Below, one piece after another: positions 1 through 8,968 of a DNA stretch of 64,000 nucleotides; the first letter of the stretch is position 1, and each line of letters starts with the position of its first letter. Location: NCBI RefSeq assembly GCF_011682175.1, contig NZ_WHJG01000036.1, positions 1 through 64,000 of the forward strand, given 5' to 3'. A program made the translations under genes and the position numbers. Under the pieces are notes generated by a model, which saw only the letters and a program-made list of their open reading frames with translations, made no database searches and was not told the DNA's origin. This stretch comes from Massilia frigida (GTDB lineage Bacteria; Pseudomonadota; Gammaproteobacteria; Burkholderiales; Burkholderiaceae_D).

Positions 1-228
1 TCATGGTGTGGGCGTTTTGATTAAGCGTTAGAAACTAAATCATGCCAGAAATGGGCGCCCACCCCCACCTTTTCGCTTGCGCTGCCAAGCAATTTTCATC
101 CGTTCCGCTAGTTTTGCAAGAGGCTCACAAGCTAAATCTAAAACCGTCGACGCCGGGCATTTTCCGCATCTGGAAGTTCCCTTTTCGGAATGGCACCCGC
201 TACACTTGAGCAATAACGCAGTCTCGCC

Positions 229-1191
229 ATGACTTCCTTCAACAGTGAGTTGTTGAGCTTGTACAAAGATTGCCGTTCTGAATCAATCGACAGGTTCCAA
301 ATCGCAGTGTTTGAACGTATAAAGGCGCTAGTTCCTTTTGATTCGGGACGTTTGATTGGAGTTGATACAACTCGTGGCGGCGCTGAGGTCCGTACCTCAC
401 TAAATCACCGAGAGCCTGAAGCAGTGAACGTGCATTGGGAAGAAGTCGCTCGTCTTGATCGGGTTTTGTCCGCAGTATCGAACTCTCCAGGAATTGCATG
501 CAACTTCAACGCTCGACGTCTCTTTTCGGATGCAGAAGTCGCAGTTGTTCTTGACTACACTGTGCGCTTCCGCCATTTGAATGGACTTGTCATCGCAACC
601 ATCAATGAGATATCGGGTTTGCTAGAGGGACTTTCGCTATACCGCGCGCGCGACGACGATCAGTTTACGTATGCAGACCAACGTTGTATTGAGGGGTTTG
701 CTCCCCACCTTCAGCAAGCGTTGCAGATAAATCGTGCGTTGACTCAAGGTGCTGAACCTGCCTTTCCCTTTGCAATTATTTCTTACTCTGGATTGCTAAA
801 CTTCTGCACCTCTCAGTTCGACGAGTATTTACGCGCAGAGTTCGCCTCTTGGAAGGGCTACCGCATCCCTGAATTATTGCAACGAACGCTCGAAACGGAT
901 GGTTATTATAATTTCGTTAGTCATCCCGTTCGACTTACCGTCCAATGTCTCGAATCTGTATGGTTGGTGCGAGCACACCGCATCGAACCATGTGGACTAA
1001 CTCCGCGGGAGTTAAAAGCTGCATTGTTATATGGGCAAGGTCTGACTCACAAAGCAGTAGCACGCCAACTCAACGTGGCGCCGTCTACAGTCCGAAATTT
1101 TATACAGAATGTTTACCAGAAATTAAACGTCCACGATAGAGCATCTCTGGCCCTAAAGCTTTCGGCTACTCCTGGCTCATTGTCGGCTTGA
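229..1191 (+). CDS. LuxR-type transcriptional regulator
   Basis: Cytoplasmic DNA-binding regulator of 320 residues. The last about 60 residues form a LuxR/GerE helix-turn-helix: LTPRELKAALLYGQG, then LTHKAVARQLNVAPSTVRNF, then YQKLNVHDRASLALKL. The N-terminal about 240 residues have no motif I recognise; they do not look like an acyl-homoserine-lactone-binding domain, so the signal is unknown. The gene and its flanks are clearly lower in GC than the rest of the window (many AT-ending codons), which suggests recent acquisition. No clear Shine-Dalgarno precedes the ATG. The family call rests on the HTH; the physiological role is unknown. Confidence 0.8.
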   Translation: MTSFNSELLSLYKDCRSESIDRFQIAVFERIKALVPFDSGRLIGVDTTRGGAEVRTSLNHREPEAVNVHWEEVARLDRVLSAVSNSPGIACNFNARRLFSDAEVAVVLDYTVRFRHLNGLVIATINEISGLLEGLSLYRARDDDQFTYADQRCIEGFAPHLQQALQINRALTQGAEPAFPFAIISYSGLLNFCTSQFDEYLRAEFASWKGYRIPELLQRTLETDGYYNFVSHPVRLTVQCLESVWLVRAHRIEPCGLTPRELKAALLYGQGLTHKAVARQLNVAPSTVRNFIQNVYQKLNVHDRASLALKLSATPGSLSA

Positions 1192-1213
1192 TCCGCCGGT
1201 GGATGATGGAGCG

Positions 1214-1305
1214 ATGAATAACACAATTCGTGAACTACGCGCCGAACGTGGATGGAGCCAGGCCAACCTGGCCGATCGGCTCGAAGTATCGCGTCAAACC
1301 GTCAA
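1214..1305 (+). pseudogene. XRE-family regulator, 5' fragment cut by IS6 element
   Basis: The ATG at 1214 opens a reading frame MNNTIRELRAERGWSQANLA followed by DRLEVSRQTVK, the classic start of short Cro/C1-type helix-turn-helix regulators (usually 65-75 residues). The frame runs directly into the left inverted repeat of the IS element after 31 codons, so the rest of the recognition helix and the dimerisation part are missing. The continuation is not found on the far side of the IS, where a TonB receptor begins, so the missing part was deleted rather than merely interrupted. Confidence 0.75.
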
Positions 1306-1337
1306 GGTTCTGTCGCGTTGTTGATCAAACGACGGAA
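1306..1337. repeat. Left terminal inverted repeat of the IS6 element
   Basis: Perfect 32-bp inverted match to 2134-2165. Terminal repeats of IS6 elements are usually about 14-20 bp, so this length is unusual. A second, imperfect copy of the terminus (GGTTCTGTCGCATT) starts four bases further in, at 1342. Confidence 0.85.
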
Positions 1338-1414
1338 TGTTGGTTCTGTCGCATTAGCGAACGTCGGCGGGGCAATCATGTAAACTGCGGCGCCCCAACC
1401 CAGGACGAATCGAC

Positions 1415-2107
1415 ATGCTCAACTTCAAAGGGATGCGCTTCCCTATCGATGTGATCCTCGTCTGCATCCGGTGGTATGCCGGCTATCCACTGAGCTACCG
1501 GCACCTCGAGGAAATGATGGAAGAGTGCAGCGTGTCGGTCGACCATTCGTCAATTAACCGGTGGGCGATTCGCTTCCTGCCGCTCATCGAGAAGATGGCC
1601 CGGAAACACAAGCGCCCGGTCGGCTGCAGCTGGCGCATGGATGAGACCTACATCAAGGTCAAGGGCGTCTGGAAATACCTCTACCGTGCCGTCGACAAGC
1701 AGGGCAAGACCGTCGACTTCTTGCTGACGGCCAAGCGCGACATGGCCGCAGCGAAGCGCTTCTTCGACAAGGCCATCGTGGCGAACGGCTATCCGGATAA
1801 GATCGCGATGGACAAGAGCGGCGCCAACAAGGCGGCGATCGATGCGATCAACACCAGCCGCGACGTCCCGATCGTAGTACGCCAGGTCAAATACCTCAAC
1901 AACATTGTCGAGCAGCACCATCGCGCCATCAAGCGGGTGACCAAGCCCATGCTCAACTTCAAATCGTTCCGGTCCGCCGGCTCGGTGCTCGCTGGAATCG
2001 AGCTGATGCACATAATCCGCAAGGGTCAGTTCGAAATCGACGGCGCCGATGCGATGTCGTTCGCCGAGCAATTTTTTACGCTGGCAGGGATGGTCCGTCC
2101 AGTTTGA
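1415..2107 (+). CDS. IS6-family DDE transposase
   Basis: Complete transposase of 230 residues, the normal length for the family. It starts MLNFKGMRFPIDVILVCIRW and contains the order expected for IS6/IS26 enzymes: the first catalytic Asp in CSWRMDETYIKVKG, the second Asp in KIAMDKSGAN, and the catalytic Glu in NNIVEQHHRAIKRVTKPML, followed by the conserved FKSFRSAGSVLAGIELMHII. No frameshift or stop is visible, so the element is probably still active. It catalyses replicative cointegrate formation at the element's ends. Confidence 0.95.
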   Translation: MLNFKGMRFPIDVILVCIRWYAGYPLSYRHLEEMMEECSVSVDHSSINRWAIRFLPLIEKMARKHKRPVGCSWRMDETYIKVKGVWKYLYRAVDKQGKTVDFLLTAKRDMAAAKRFFDKAIVANGYPDKIAMDKSGANKAAIDAINTSRDVPIVVRQVKYLNNIVEQHHRAIKRVTKPMLNFKSFRSAGSVLAGIELMHIIRKGQFEIDGADAMSFAEQFFTLAGMVRPV

Positions 2108-2133
2108 GGCGCACAGTGCCGTTCCAGGGAAAA

Positions 2134-2165
2134 TTCCGTCGTTTGATCAACAACGCGACAGAACC
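2134..2165. repeat. Right terminal inverted repeat of the IS6 element
   Basis: Reverse complement of 1306-1337 over all 32 bases, ending ...GCGACAGAACC. The truncated TonB receptor frame starts immediately outside it at 2166. Confidence 0.85.
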
Positions 2166-3224
2166 CGCGATGACGGGCAGGTAGCCGTCCGGGTACACCG
2201 ACACGATATTTTCATCCTGCAGCGGACGGCGGAAGAAGCCGGCCGCGCGCGAATCGCGCCGCTGGTAGCTGGCCGAACCGTACAGCCGGGCCTCGTCCTG
2301 CAAGGGGATGCCGGCGTTGGCGAACACGGTCGCCTGCGTCAGTTCCGGCTCGCCGCCCCAGGTGTCGTAACGTTGGAAATCTTGCTCGCGCGGGTCGAAC
2401 TTGCCGTTTACCAGGGGATACTGCTGGCGCACGTCGTAGGCGCTGCGTTCGGTATGCGATTGCTTTTTGTACTCGGCGGCCACGGTGAGGAAGGCATCCT
2501 CGGCCAGCGTAAAGCCTTTCCAGCCGCTCAGCGTGGTGCTGTGGCCGTCGGTGCGCTTGCGCGACCTGGGCACGTCGAGCGCCAGGCCGGCCGGCGGGGT
2601 GCCCGGATTGACTCCGTAATCCGTGATGCGCGCGCCGCTGCTGGCGCTCAGTTCGCCGCCGCTGCGGTTTTCGCGCAGGCGGAAATTGATGACGCCGGCA
2701 ATCGCATCCGAGCCGTATTGGGCGGCGGCGCCGTCGCGCAGCACTTCCACCGTCTGGAGGATGGCAGCCGGAATGGAATTGAGGTCGGCGGAGGCCGAGC
2801 CACGGCCCACGGTGCCGTTGACATTGACCAGGGCCGAGGCGTGGCGGCGCTTGGAATTGACCAGCACCAGAGCCTGGTCCGGCGCCAGGCCGCGCAGGGT
2901 GACCGGGCGCACCGTGTCGGTGCCATCGGTCAGGCCGGGGCGCGGGAAGTTGAGCGCGGGCAGGGCGGCCGACAGCGCCTGGCTGACTTCGGTGACGCCA
3001 TTATTGTTGATCAGCTCGGCCGACACCACGTCGACCGGCGACGCCGTATCGAGCACGGAACGGTTGGACACCCGGGTACCGGTCACCACCACGGCCGGCG
3101 GGGCTGCCTCGGCCCCGGCGTCCGCGCTTTGCGCCCAGCCCATGCCGTGCAGCGATGCGATCGACATCGCCAGGATGCTGAGACGGATGCCCGTGGGGCC
3201 GCGATGATAACCGTGTTGCTTCAT
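2166..3224 (-). pseudogene. TonB-dependent receptor, N-terminal half, truncated by IS
   Basis: Outer-membrane receptor fragment of 353 codons out of an expected 750-900. The start at 3224 is preceded by CAGGAG. A signal peptide (through GMGWAQSADA) leads into the TonB box-like AVVVTGTRVSNRS and the plug domain: NSKRRHASALVNVNGTVGRG, SIPAAILQTVEVLRDGAAA, YGSDAIAGVINFRLRE. The first barrel strands follow to LPVIAG, where the frame enters the right end of the IS6 element and stops within it. The plug resembles receptors for larger nutrients more than classical siderophore receptors, but the substrate cannot be told. Without most of the barrel it cannot function. Confidence 0.9.
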
Positions 3225-3362
3225 TCCGTGTACTCCTGAGTGATAGGGGCGCCGGCGCGCGGCCGTGCGTTGGCAGCCACTATAAATTGTGCCTACCGTT
3301 AACAGAACGACGCATTTCACATAAGCTTGGAAGGCCGGAACAACACCGCTGCGCTGGCCCGA

Positions 3363-3476
3363 CGGCTTGGCCTATTGGCCAGTTGGCTTTTCAAACCGCT
3401 TGCTGTAGTGTCATCAGTGTCACACCGCCGGGGCCTCCGCGCATGTCATGCGTTCGGACAAAAGGTGGCGTGGATG
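3363..3476 (+). promoter_or_regulatory. Duplicated promoter segment upstream of the CHAT operon
   Basis: Bases 3363-3396 are identical over 34 bp to 8853-8886 upstream of the histidine kinase gene, and the similarity continues at a lower level to the ATG at 3474 (8966 in the other copy). The identical core contains TTGGCCTATTGGCCAGTTGG, with a TGGCC-TATT-GGCCA dyad at 3368-3381. The segment ends with a Shine-Dalgarno-like AAAAGGTGG and the ATG at 3474, which opens only a 12-codon frame here. It is probably the binding site of a shared regulator; the response regulator encoded at 16394-17119 is the nearest candidate. Confidence 0.65.
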
Positions 3477-3512
3477 ATCCAAACGACGTTTCGGATGAGT
3501 TTGGAGTCGTAG
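3474..3512 (+). other. Vestigial 12-codon leader ORF in the duplicated promoter
   Basis: Encodes MIQTTFRMSLES then stop, two bases before a GTG at 3514. Its start codon and ribosome-binding site align with those of the histidine kinase in the related segment at 8853-8968. It therefore looks like a start region carried over when the promoter was duplicated. Whether it is translated, for example as a leader, is unknown. Confidence 0.4.
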
Positions 3513-3549
3513 CGTGAACATTCACGCGACGCCTTATGTGGAGAATAAA

Positions 3550-6500
3550 ATGCGGCGCTTTGCTCTCTCGTTTTTATTGCTCATGTTTGCCTTGACTGCA
3601 CTCGCTGCCACAGAAGCGGACAAGTACGCGGCATTTCATGCGCTCACCAGGGACCTTGCGGCAAACGTCGAGGCGACGGCCGCGCGGCTTCATGCGGAGG
3701 GAATTCAAGGCTACGCGCCCGGTAGCGATCGGCGCAGTGCCGTCGAACGTTTAGGTAGCAGGCTCGAAAAATTTTCCCGGATTCCTGCGCCGACCGAGTG
3801 GGAGATTCGAAACGCCGGCTATGTGCTGGGCGGGCTCATCGAAGAGGCACCGGAGGTCTACGCGGCAGTCATCAACGAGCCTGCCATGCTCGCCCGGCTT
3901 CATTCCGCTGAGCTGAGCATGGGGATGGAGTTCTTTGTTTCGCCGGGATTGCTTGCGCAGGGCATGAAAATTCTCGACGATCTGCTCGCCTTGGCGAAGA
4001 CCAGTCCAATTAAAAAGCCTGCTGCGGACAAGGAAGAGGAGCTCTTCGGTAGCGAGAATATCGACGATATGGTCAGTGAGCTGAAAAAGAAAGTGCTCAG
4101 GTCGCAGCCGAGGCCTTCGCCAATCGCCATATGGCGGCCCGAAGCGGGGCAATGTTCTATAGGGCGCTTGGTACCTTGCATCGAAGCGGGCGAGCCTCCA
4201 ACGAATCGCTGGATGTGCAGATCATGTCTTACCTGCTTGAAGCCAGGGGGCCAGCGTACCAGTACTATCGCCTGAACGCTTTCTACGGCAACAACTACGC
4301 ACTGGCCAATCGCCTCGGCAGCATGTTCTTCGCAAAATACTGCGCTGACATGGACAACGCCAGTTTTACGTGCTTCACCGTCATAACGCAGACGGCCTTC
4401 AACTATTACCGGCTCGGCGATAGTGTCAGCTACAGGGCTACGCTGCAACTGCTGGATAAAGCACTCGCGCGACATCCGCAGCTGCAACTGGCACTCATGC
4501 CAGTTAGTAAGGTGTCCGGAGCAGACACAGAAAGGCGGAAAAAGGCGCTGGTGGAATTGCGCTCCTACGTACCCGATATGGACCGCCTGTTTGACGGAAA
4601 TGACGGAGAGTGGGGATTCGAGGAGATGGAAAGGATTGCGGCCAACCTGATGCAAGCCCAAGCTGTGGGCTACTGGATCGCGCGAGCTGACGGCAAGCAC
4701 TTCCCCCGGATCGCAAAGGCAATGGCCGCCGCCAAGGATGAGGAAATGTCCGAAGAAGACTGGGCGGCAGTGTTGATCTCCATGGCCTATTTAAGTGCCG
4801 CCGCACTCAATGACTACGATATATTACTGGCGTCCGTTAACGCTATGCGCGACTTATATGCCGCACTCGCGGCAGCAGAAGAGGTAAAGATCGACCTCAC
4901 CCCCTTCGATCTCATGAAGCTTGGAGCGCTGTACAGCGCCAACCAGCTGAAAGAGGCACGGCAACTCGTCAAGACAATAAGGAATAGCCCCGCATTGCGC
5001 TCGCCCCACATCGATGCCGTGCCAGCGCCTTTGAACGTCCTGTCCAGCTGCCACGCGGCGGCGAACTTCGCGCCGAACGAGGATGCGGATCAGGTAATGC
5101 CCGCTAAAGAATATCTATTAAGTAAGATCGCCATGAAGATCGGGCTGAAAATGGGCGAACGGGTACCGACAGCGGCGGTCCGCTCGATCATGGAATACGA
5201 GGCCCGCGAATTGTTCGCAAAAGCATCCGGCATGGACGAGGCACGTCAAGCGTTCCTGCCTTCGGATTTTGTCGCGAACTGGCCGGACTACAGCAAGGTA
5301 TTCGCAGGCGATCACGTGGCGCGAACCCGACTCGCCCAGGCGGCCAAATGCTTGCTCGCGCGGCCAGAAATCGTCATGCGCCTGGGGCAGGAGTTCGTTA
5401 ACAAAGGCAGCAAGGAACGCCAAACCCTGAATGCCGCCATTTTCACCATGCTGGCCGACAGTGGGACGTTTCAGCAGCACAGCAATGCGATCGGCAACGA
5501 AGACTTCGTTTTGTTGCAGGCTGCCTCCATCATGCAGGCGCACAACGGCATCTCCTCAGCGACGGCCCGATCCGTCTTCGCAAGCGTCGATGTCCGCAAC
5601 AGTATCCAGGAGGCAGAGCTTGGCATGGTGCGGCTTTCCGACCAATTTAACGTGGCGGCCAAGGAGCTTCACTTATCGGACATGGTAAGACGGATGTCCA
5701 CGAACAGCGCTGACGGCCTCGAGAAAATGATGTCCAGCATGATGGATCACCCAGCAGAATACGCAAGATATGCGGAACTGAGGAATCAAAGCATTGCCAC
5801 GCTGGCCGAAGTAAAGAAAGCGCTGACGGCAGACGATGCCGCTATGCTGTTGACGCTGTTTGATGACACGCTGGTATCCGTCGTAGTGCGGCACGATTCT
5901 GCCAGAATTGTGTCCACCAAGGTCTCGCGCAATGCGATGAAAAATGCCGTGGCAAAACTAAAGGCAAGTACCAATTTTCTCTCGCAGCAGAGTACCCGCT
6001 TGCCTCCCGCTTATCGTGCCGACATCGCCTGGCAGCTCTACAAGCAGTTATTCAAGCCCGTCGAGGCATTGCTCGCCGGCGCGCGCACGGTCTATCTGGT
6101 GGCAGGTGAAGATCTGGCGCTGATTCCATTTTCAGCGTTGGTCACAGCGGCGCCGCCGGCCCAGTCGGCCATCGATTTCTCGACGTATCGCCGCTTGCGT
6201 TGGCTCGGAGACAGGCTTGCCTTTGTTTCGCTTCCCTCCGTGCATTCGCTGCTAAAAACCAGCGCCGCAAACGACCGGGAAAATCCCCGTTTGCTCGGCG
6301 TCGGCAACCCGGAGGTCGCGATGCAAATGCTGATCGATCTTCGTCTATCGCCGATGCCCGATACCGCAAGCTTGCTCGACAGGGTTCGCAAGCCCGGCGA
6401 TCCGGCGCCGCTGCTACGAGCCCAAGCCAACTATGGGGGCCTGGAAGCGGCCAGCAATAGCGCAATCCTGTCGAGTGGCGACATGGCCTTGATCAACTCG

Positions 6501-6968
6501 CACGCATTGGCTGCGGGCGAGAGCGCAAAATACGGAACGCAGGAACCTGCCATTCTGCTGGCACCCACAAGCCAGGCCGATGTCGCCGATTTCCTCGATC
6601 CGTCCAAGGTGATGTCGCTGAAGCTCTCACTAAGACTGATCATGTTGCTTGCGTGCGAGACGGCGGGTGGCCGAACGATCGACAATGCCCAGCCATATGC
6701 GGGACTGGTCAATTCATTTTTCTTCGCAGGTGCGGATTCCGTTGTGGCGACCAATTTGCCGGTTGATCCGGCTGTCGCGGAAGACTTCGCGGTGAACTTC
6801 CTTCGCTACGTGAGGGACGGCAAGAAGTCCAGCGCAATGGCGTTGCAGATGGCCGCAGCCGATGTCCGTTGCGCAAACGATTCCATGGCATGCGCCGAGG
6901 GCGACAAATATGTGTGGGCCCATCCTGCGTATTGGTCGCAATTTACGCTAGTCGGTTCGGGCCGCTGA
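3550..6968 (+). CDS. Secreted CHAT-domain (caspase-like) protein, with a -1 frame change
   Basis: Two overlapping frames read as one protein of about 1139 residues if the frame shifts -1 at CTG-AAA-AAG (4081-4089): ...VSELKK then ESAQVAAEAFANRHMAARSG. The ATG at 3550 is preceded by GGAG and opens a signal peptide (MRRFALSFLLLMFALTALA). A long helical, TPR-like middle follows. The C-terminal about 300 residues are a CHAT domain (peptidase clan CD): VYLVAGEDLALIPFSAL, the His in LINSHALAAGE (about residue 985), the Cys in LLACETAGG (about 1036), then GLVNSFFFAGADSVVATNLP. Export to the periplasm is predicted. A DUF900 hydrolase gene follows after 36 bp, probably in the same operon. The frame change could be a mutation, an assembly error in the A5 run, or programmed slippage. 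Confidence 0.8.
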
Positions 6969-7004
6969 ATCCGACGTTAACGCGCTCTAAATAAAGGAGA
7001 ACAC

Positions 7005-8780
7005 ATGAGCTCATCCCATTGCCAGACCATACATGCGCATGCATGGCAAGCTGCCGCCGCCCTGTTTTTTAGTGGCATGTGTTTTGCCCAGGCCGCACCG
7101 ACGGTGTCGGAACTGATCATCAAGAACAATGCCAAAGACGGTGAGGTGTCGACCGCTACCCTGATGCACATCATTGCGACGGCGGCGCCCAAAGACAAGG
7201 ATGAGCGTGAGGTGGTGCTCAGTATGAAGCTCGATGCCCTTGAGCGCTACCTGAACAATGAGGCACCGGATAAAGCCACCGCTCTGGCGCTATCGAAAAC
7301 GGTCGTTGACGAGGCACGCGAGCTCTACGGAAAGGACAGCGCCAGGTTGATCCCTGTATTACGCCTGGCTGCAAACGTGTGCTTGCGCTCCAAAGAACCG
7401 GCCCGTGCCGTCGGTCTGCTGACCGACGCGCTGAGAGTGTCCGACATCGTTTATGGCGCCGATGACCCGGCCAGCCGTTTTGTCCTGCGCGATTTGGGCC
7501 GGATCCATGCCGCAAAAGGCGATGCTGCCCAGGCCGTACAGTTCACGAAGAAAGCAGACTATTTGAAGAAGGTGGCTCCCGCCTCGATCAAGGGCATCAG
7601 CGTCTTGGCGAGCGCTCCGCCCGCGATTGAATCGAAGCCTTATCAGCTGGTTCCCGTCTTTTTTCAGACCACCCGCACAAAAACAGGTAACGACGATCCC
7701 CAGGCGTATTTCGGCACGCAGCGCGCCGGGGCGAGCAGCTATGGCGTTTCCTACGTCAGCGTTCCGCGCCAGCGCGAGAGCGGCACAATTCCGCACGCAT
7801 CCATCCTCAAGCTCGACTTCAGCACCGATCCCAACCACCATGTGATTCTGAAGGAAATCTCCCTTTATGACGGCAGGGCTGGTTTCCTGAAAGCCATCGG
7901 CGAGAGAATGAATGCCTCCGCTCGCAAGGAATCGCTGGTCTACATCCACGGCTTCAATCAATCGTTCCAGGATGGCATGGAAACGGCGGGAATGCTGGCC
8001 GTCGATCTGGAAATCGATGGCAGCGTGGTCTCCTACGCCTGGCCCTCCAAGAAAAATGTGTTGAAGTACGTCGCGGATATGGATGAATCGAATGCCCTGA
8101 TCAATAAGGAGGCCCTTAAAGACTTGCTGGTCGACGTGTCCAGCTCGGTTGGCGCGAAGAGCGTCTACGTCATCGCACACTCGATGGGCAATCGATTGCT
8201 GCTCGAAGCGCTGCAGCTCTTGCCTTCCAGCGGTGAAAAGCGGCGTTTCGATAGCGTGATCTTCGCCTCGCCCGACGTCGAGAGCAAGGAGTTCGACACA
8301 ATGGTCGGCAAAACCTACAGCCAGGCAAGCAGAATGACGCTATACACGGCAGGGCGCGATATCCCTCTCAGTCTGTCGGAATTGATTCGCACCGGACTGT
8401 TCAATACTGATCATTTGAAGCGTGCCGGCGACCGCGATGGCGGTGTCCAGTCACTCCCATATCTGGACGTGGTCGATGCGTCCAAGGCGCAGTCGGATTG
8501 GCTGGGACACAGCAACTTCACCCAACTTGCGAAGGATGACTTGAGGGCTTTGTTGTGGCTGCGCGTCCCGGCAACCAGGCGCTGCGTGCTACAGGCACAG
8601 ACTGGAGGATGGCGCTACGATCCGCAGGAAAACTGCAGCTCTGGCGCCTTTGGCATGGCGACCTTATTTTATAGGCGTCTCCAGGATACGGCCAAGGCGG
8701 CGGCGCAGCTCGATAGCACTGCCGGCCCGCTGGCGAAGCAGGCCAGTTCTATCCTCAAAGCCATGCTGCCGACGAACTAG
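7005..8780 (+). CDS. Secreted DUF900-type alpha/beta hydrolase with TPR-like N-terminus
   Basis: Protein of 591 residues. The ATG at 7005 has a strong AAGGAG upstream and a signal peptide ending near CFAQAAPT. Residues about 30-200 are helical and TPR-like (EARELYGKDSARLIPVLRLA, DALRVSDIVYGADDPASRF). From about residue 215 comes the hydrolase: VFFQTTRTKTG, the oxyanion-hole region LVYIHGFNQSFQ, the nucleophile elbow VIAHSMGNRLL (Ser in AHSMG), ASPDV, and a late DWLGHSNF supplying the likely catalytic His. This is the DUF900 (esterase/lipase-like) family. Substrate unknown. Being secreted and in one operon with the CHAT protein suggests a joint envelope function. Confidence 0.85.
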   Translation: MSSSHCQTIHAHAWQAAAALFFSGMCFAQAAPTVSELIIKNNAKDGEVSTATLMHIIATAAPKDKDEREVVLSMKLDALERYLNNEAPDKATALALSKTVVDEARELYGKDSARLIPVLRLAANVCLRSKEPARAVGLLTDALRVSDIVYGADDPASRFVLRDLGRIHAAKGDAAQAVQFTKKADYLKKVAPASIKGISVLASAPPAIESKPYQLVPVFFQTTRTKTGNDDPQAYFGTQRAGASSYGVSYVSVPRQRESGTIPHASILKLDFSTDPNHHVILKEISLYDGRAGFLKAIGERMNASARKESLVYIHGFNQSFQDGMETAGMLAVDLEIDGSVVSYAWPSKKNVLKYVADMDESNALINKEALKDLLVDVSSSVGAKSVYVIAHSMGNRLLLEALQLLPSSGEKRRFDSVIFASPDVESKEFDTMVGKTYSQASRMTLYTAGRDIPLSLSELIRTGLFNTDHLKRAGDRDGGVQSLPYLDVVDASKAQSDWLGHSNFTQLAKDDLRALLWLRVPATRRCVLQAQTGGWRYDPQENCSSGAFGMATLFYRRLQDTAKAAAQLDSTAGPLAKQASSILKAMLPTN

Positions 8781-8852
8781 CGCCGACCCGGCGATTCGTG
8801 CATCCGCCTCACGCGGCAATGGGCTGGTGAGCGCGCCGCGCGCGTTTCCTTC

Positions 8853-8968
8853 CGGCTTGGCCTATTGGCCAGTTGGCTTTTCAAACGGCTTACTGTAATG
8901 TCATGAGATTCGCGCCGCCGGGGGCGCCACTGCGCCTGTCATGCTTTCGCTAAGGGGTGGCTTGGATG
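8853..8968 (+). promoter_or_regulatory. Duplicated promoter segment upstream of the hybrid kinase
   Basis: Second copy of the segment at 3363-3476, identical for the first 34 bp (8853-8886), then diverged with a 2-bp length difference before the ATG. It contains the same TTGGCCTATTGGCCAGTTGG core with its TGGCC/GGCCA dyad and ends in AAGGGG eight bases before the kinase ATG at 8966. No other feature lies between the hydrolase stop at 8780 and this promoter. Confidence 0.65.

Larger units (their letters stand above)
1306..2165 (+). mobile_element. IS6-family insertion sequence
   Basis: Element of 860 bp with a single DDE transposase gene, bounded by a perfect 32-bp inverted repeat (1306-1337 and 2134-2165) beginning GGTTCTGTCGC. 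The 8 bp outside the ends differ (ACCGTCAA left, CGCGATGA right), so there is no target duplication. The left flank is a broken XRE gene and the right flank a broken TonB receptor. IS6-family elements move by replicative transposition and often leave adjacent deletions, which fits this junction. A second copy of the terminal GGTTCTGTCGC lies at 1342, so the true left end could be 1342 with 1306-1341 being an extra end fragment. Confidence 0.85.

Noticed and set aside
2049-3239. A 396-codon plus-strand frame across the IS end and TonB receptor
   Set aside because: It is the reverse shadow of the receptor; the minus strand carries signal peptide, plug motifs and ribosome-binding site.
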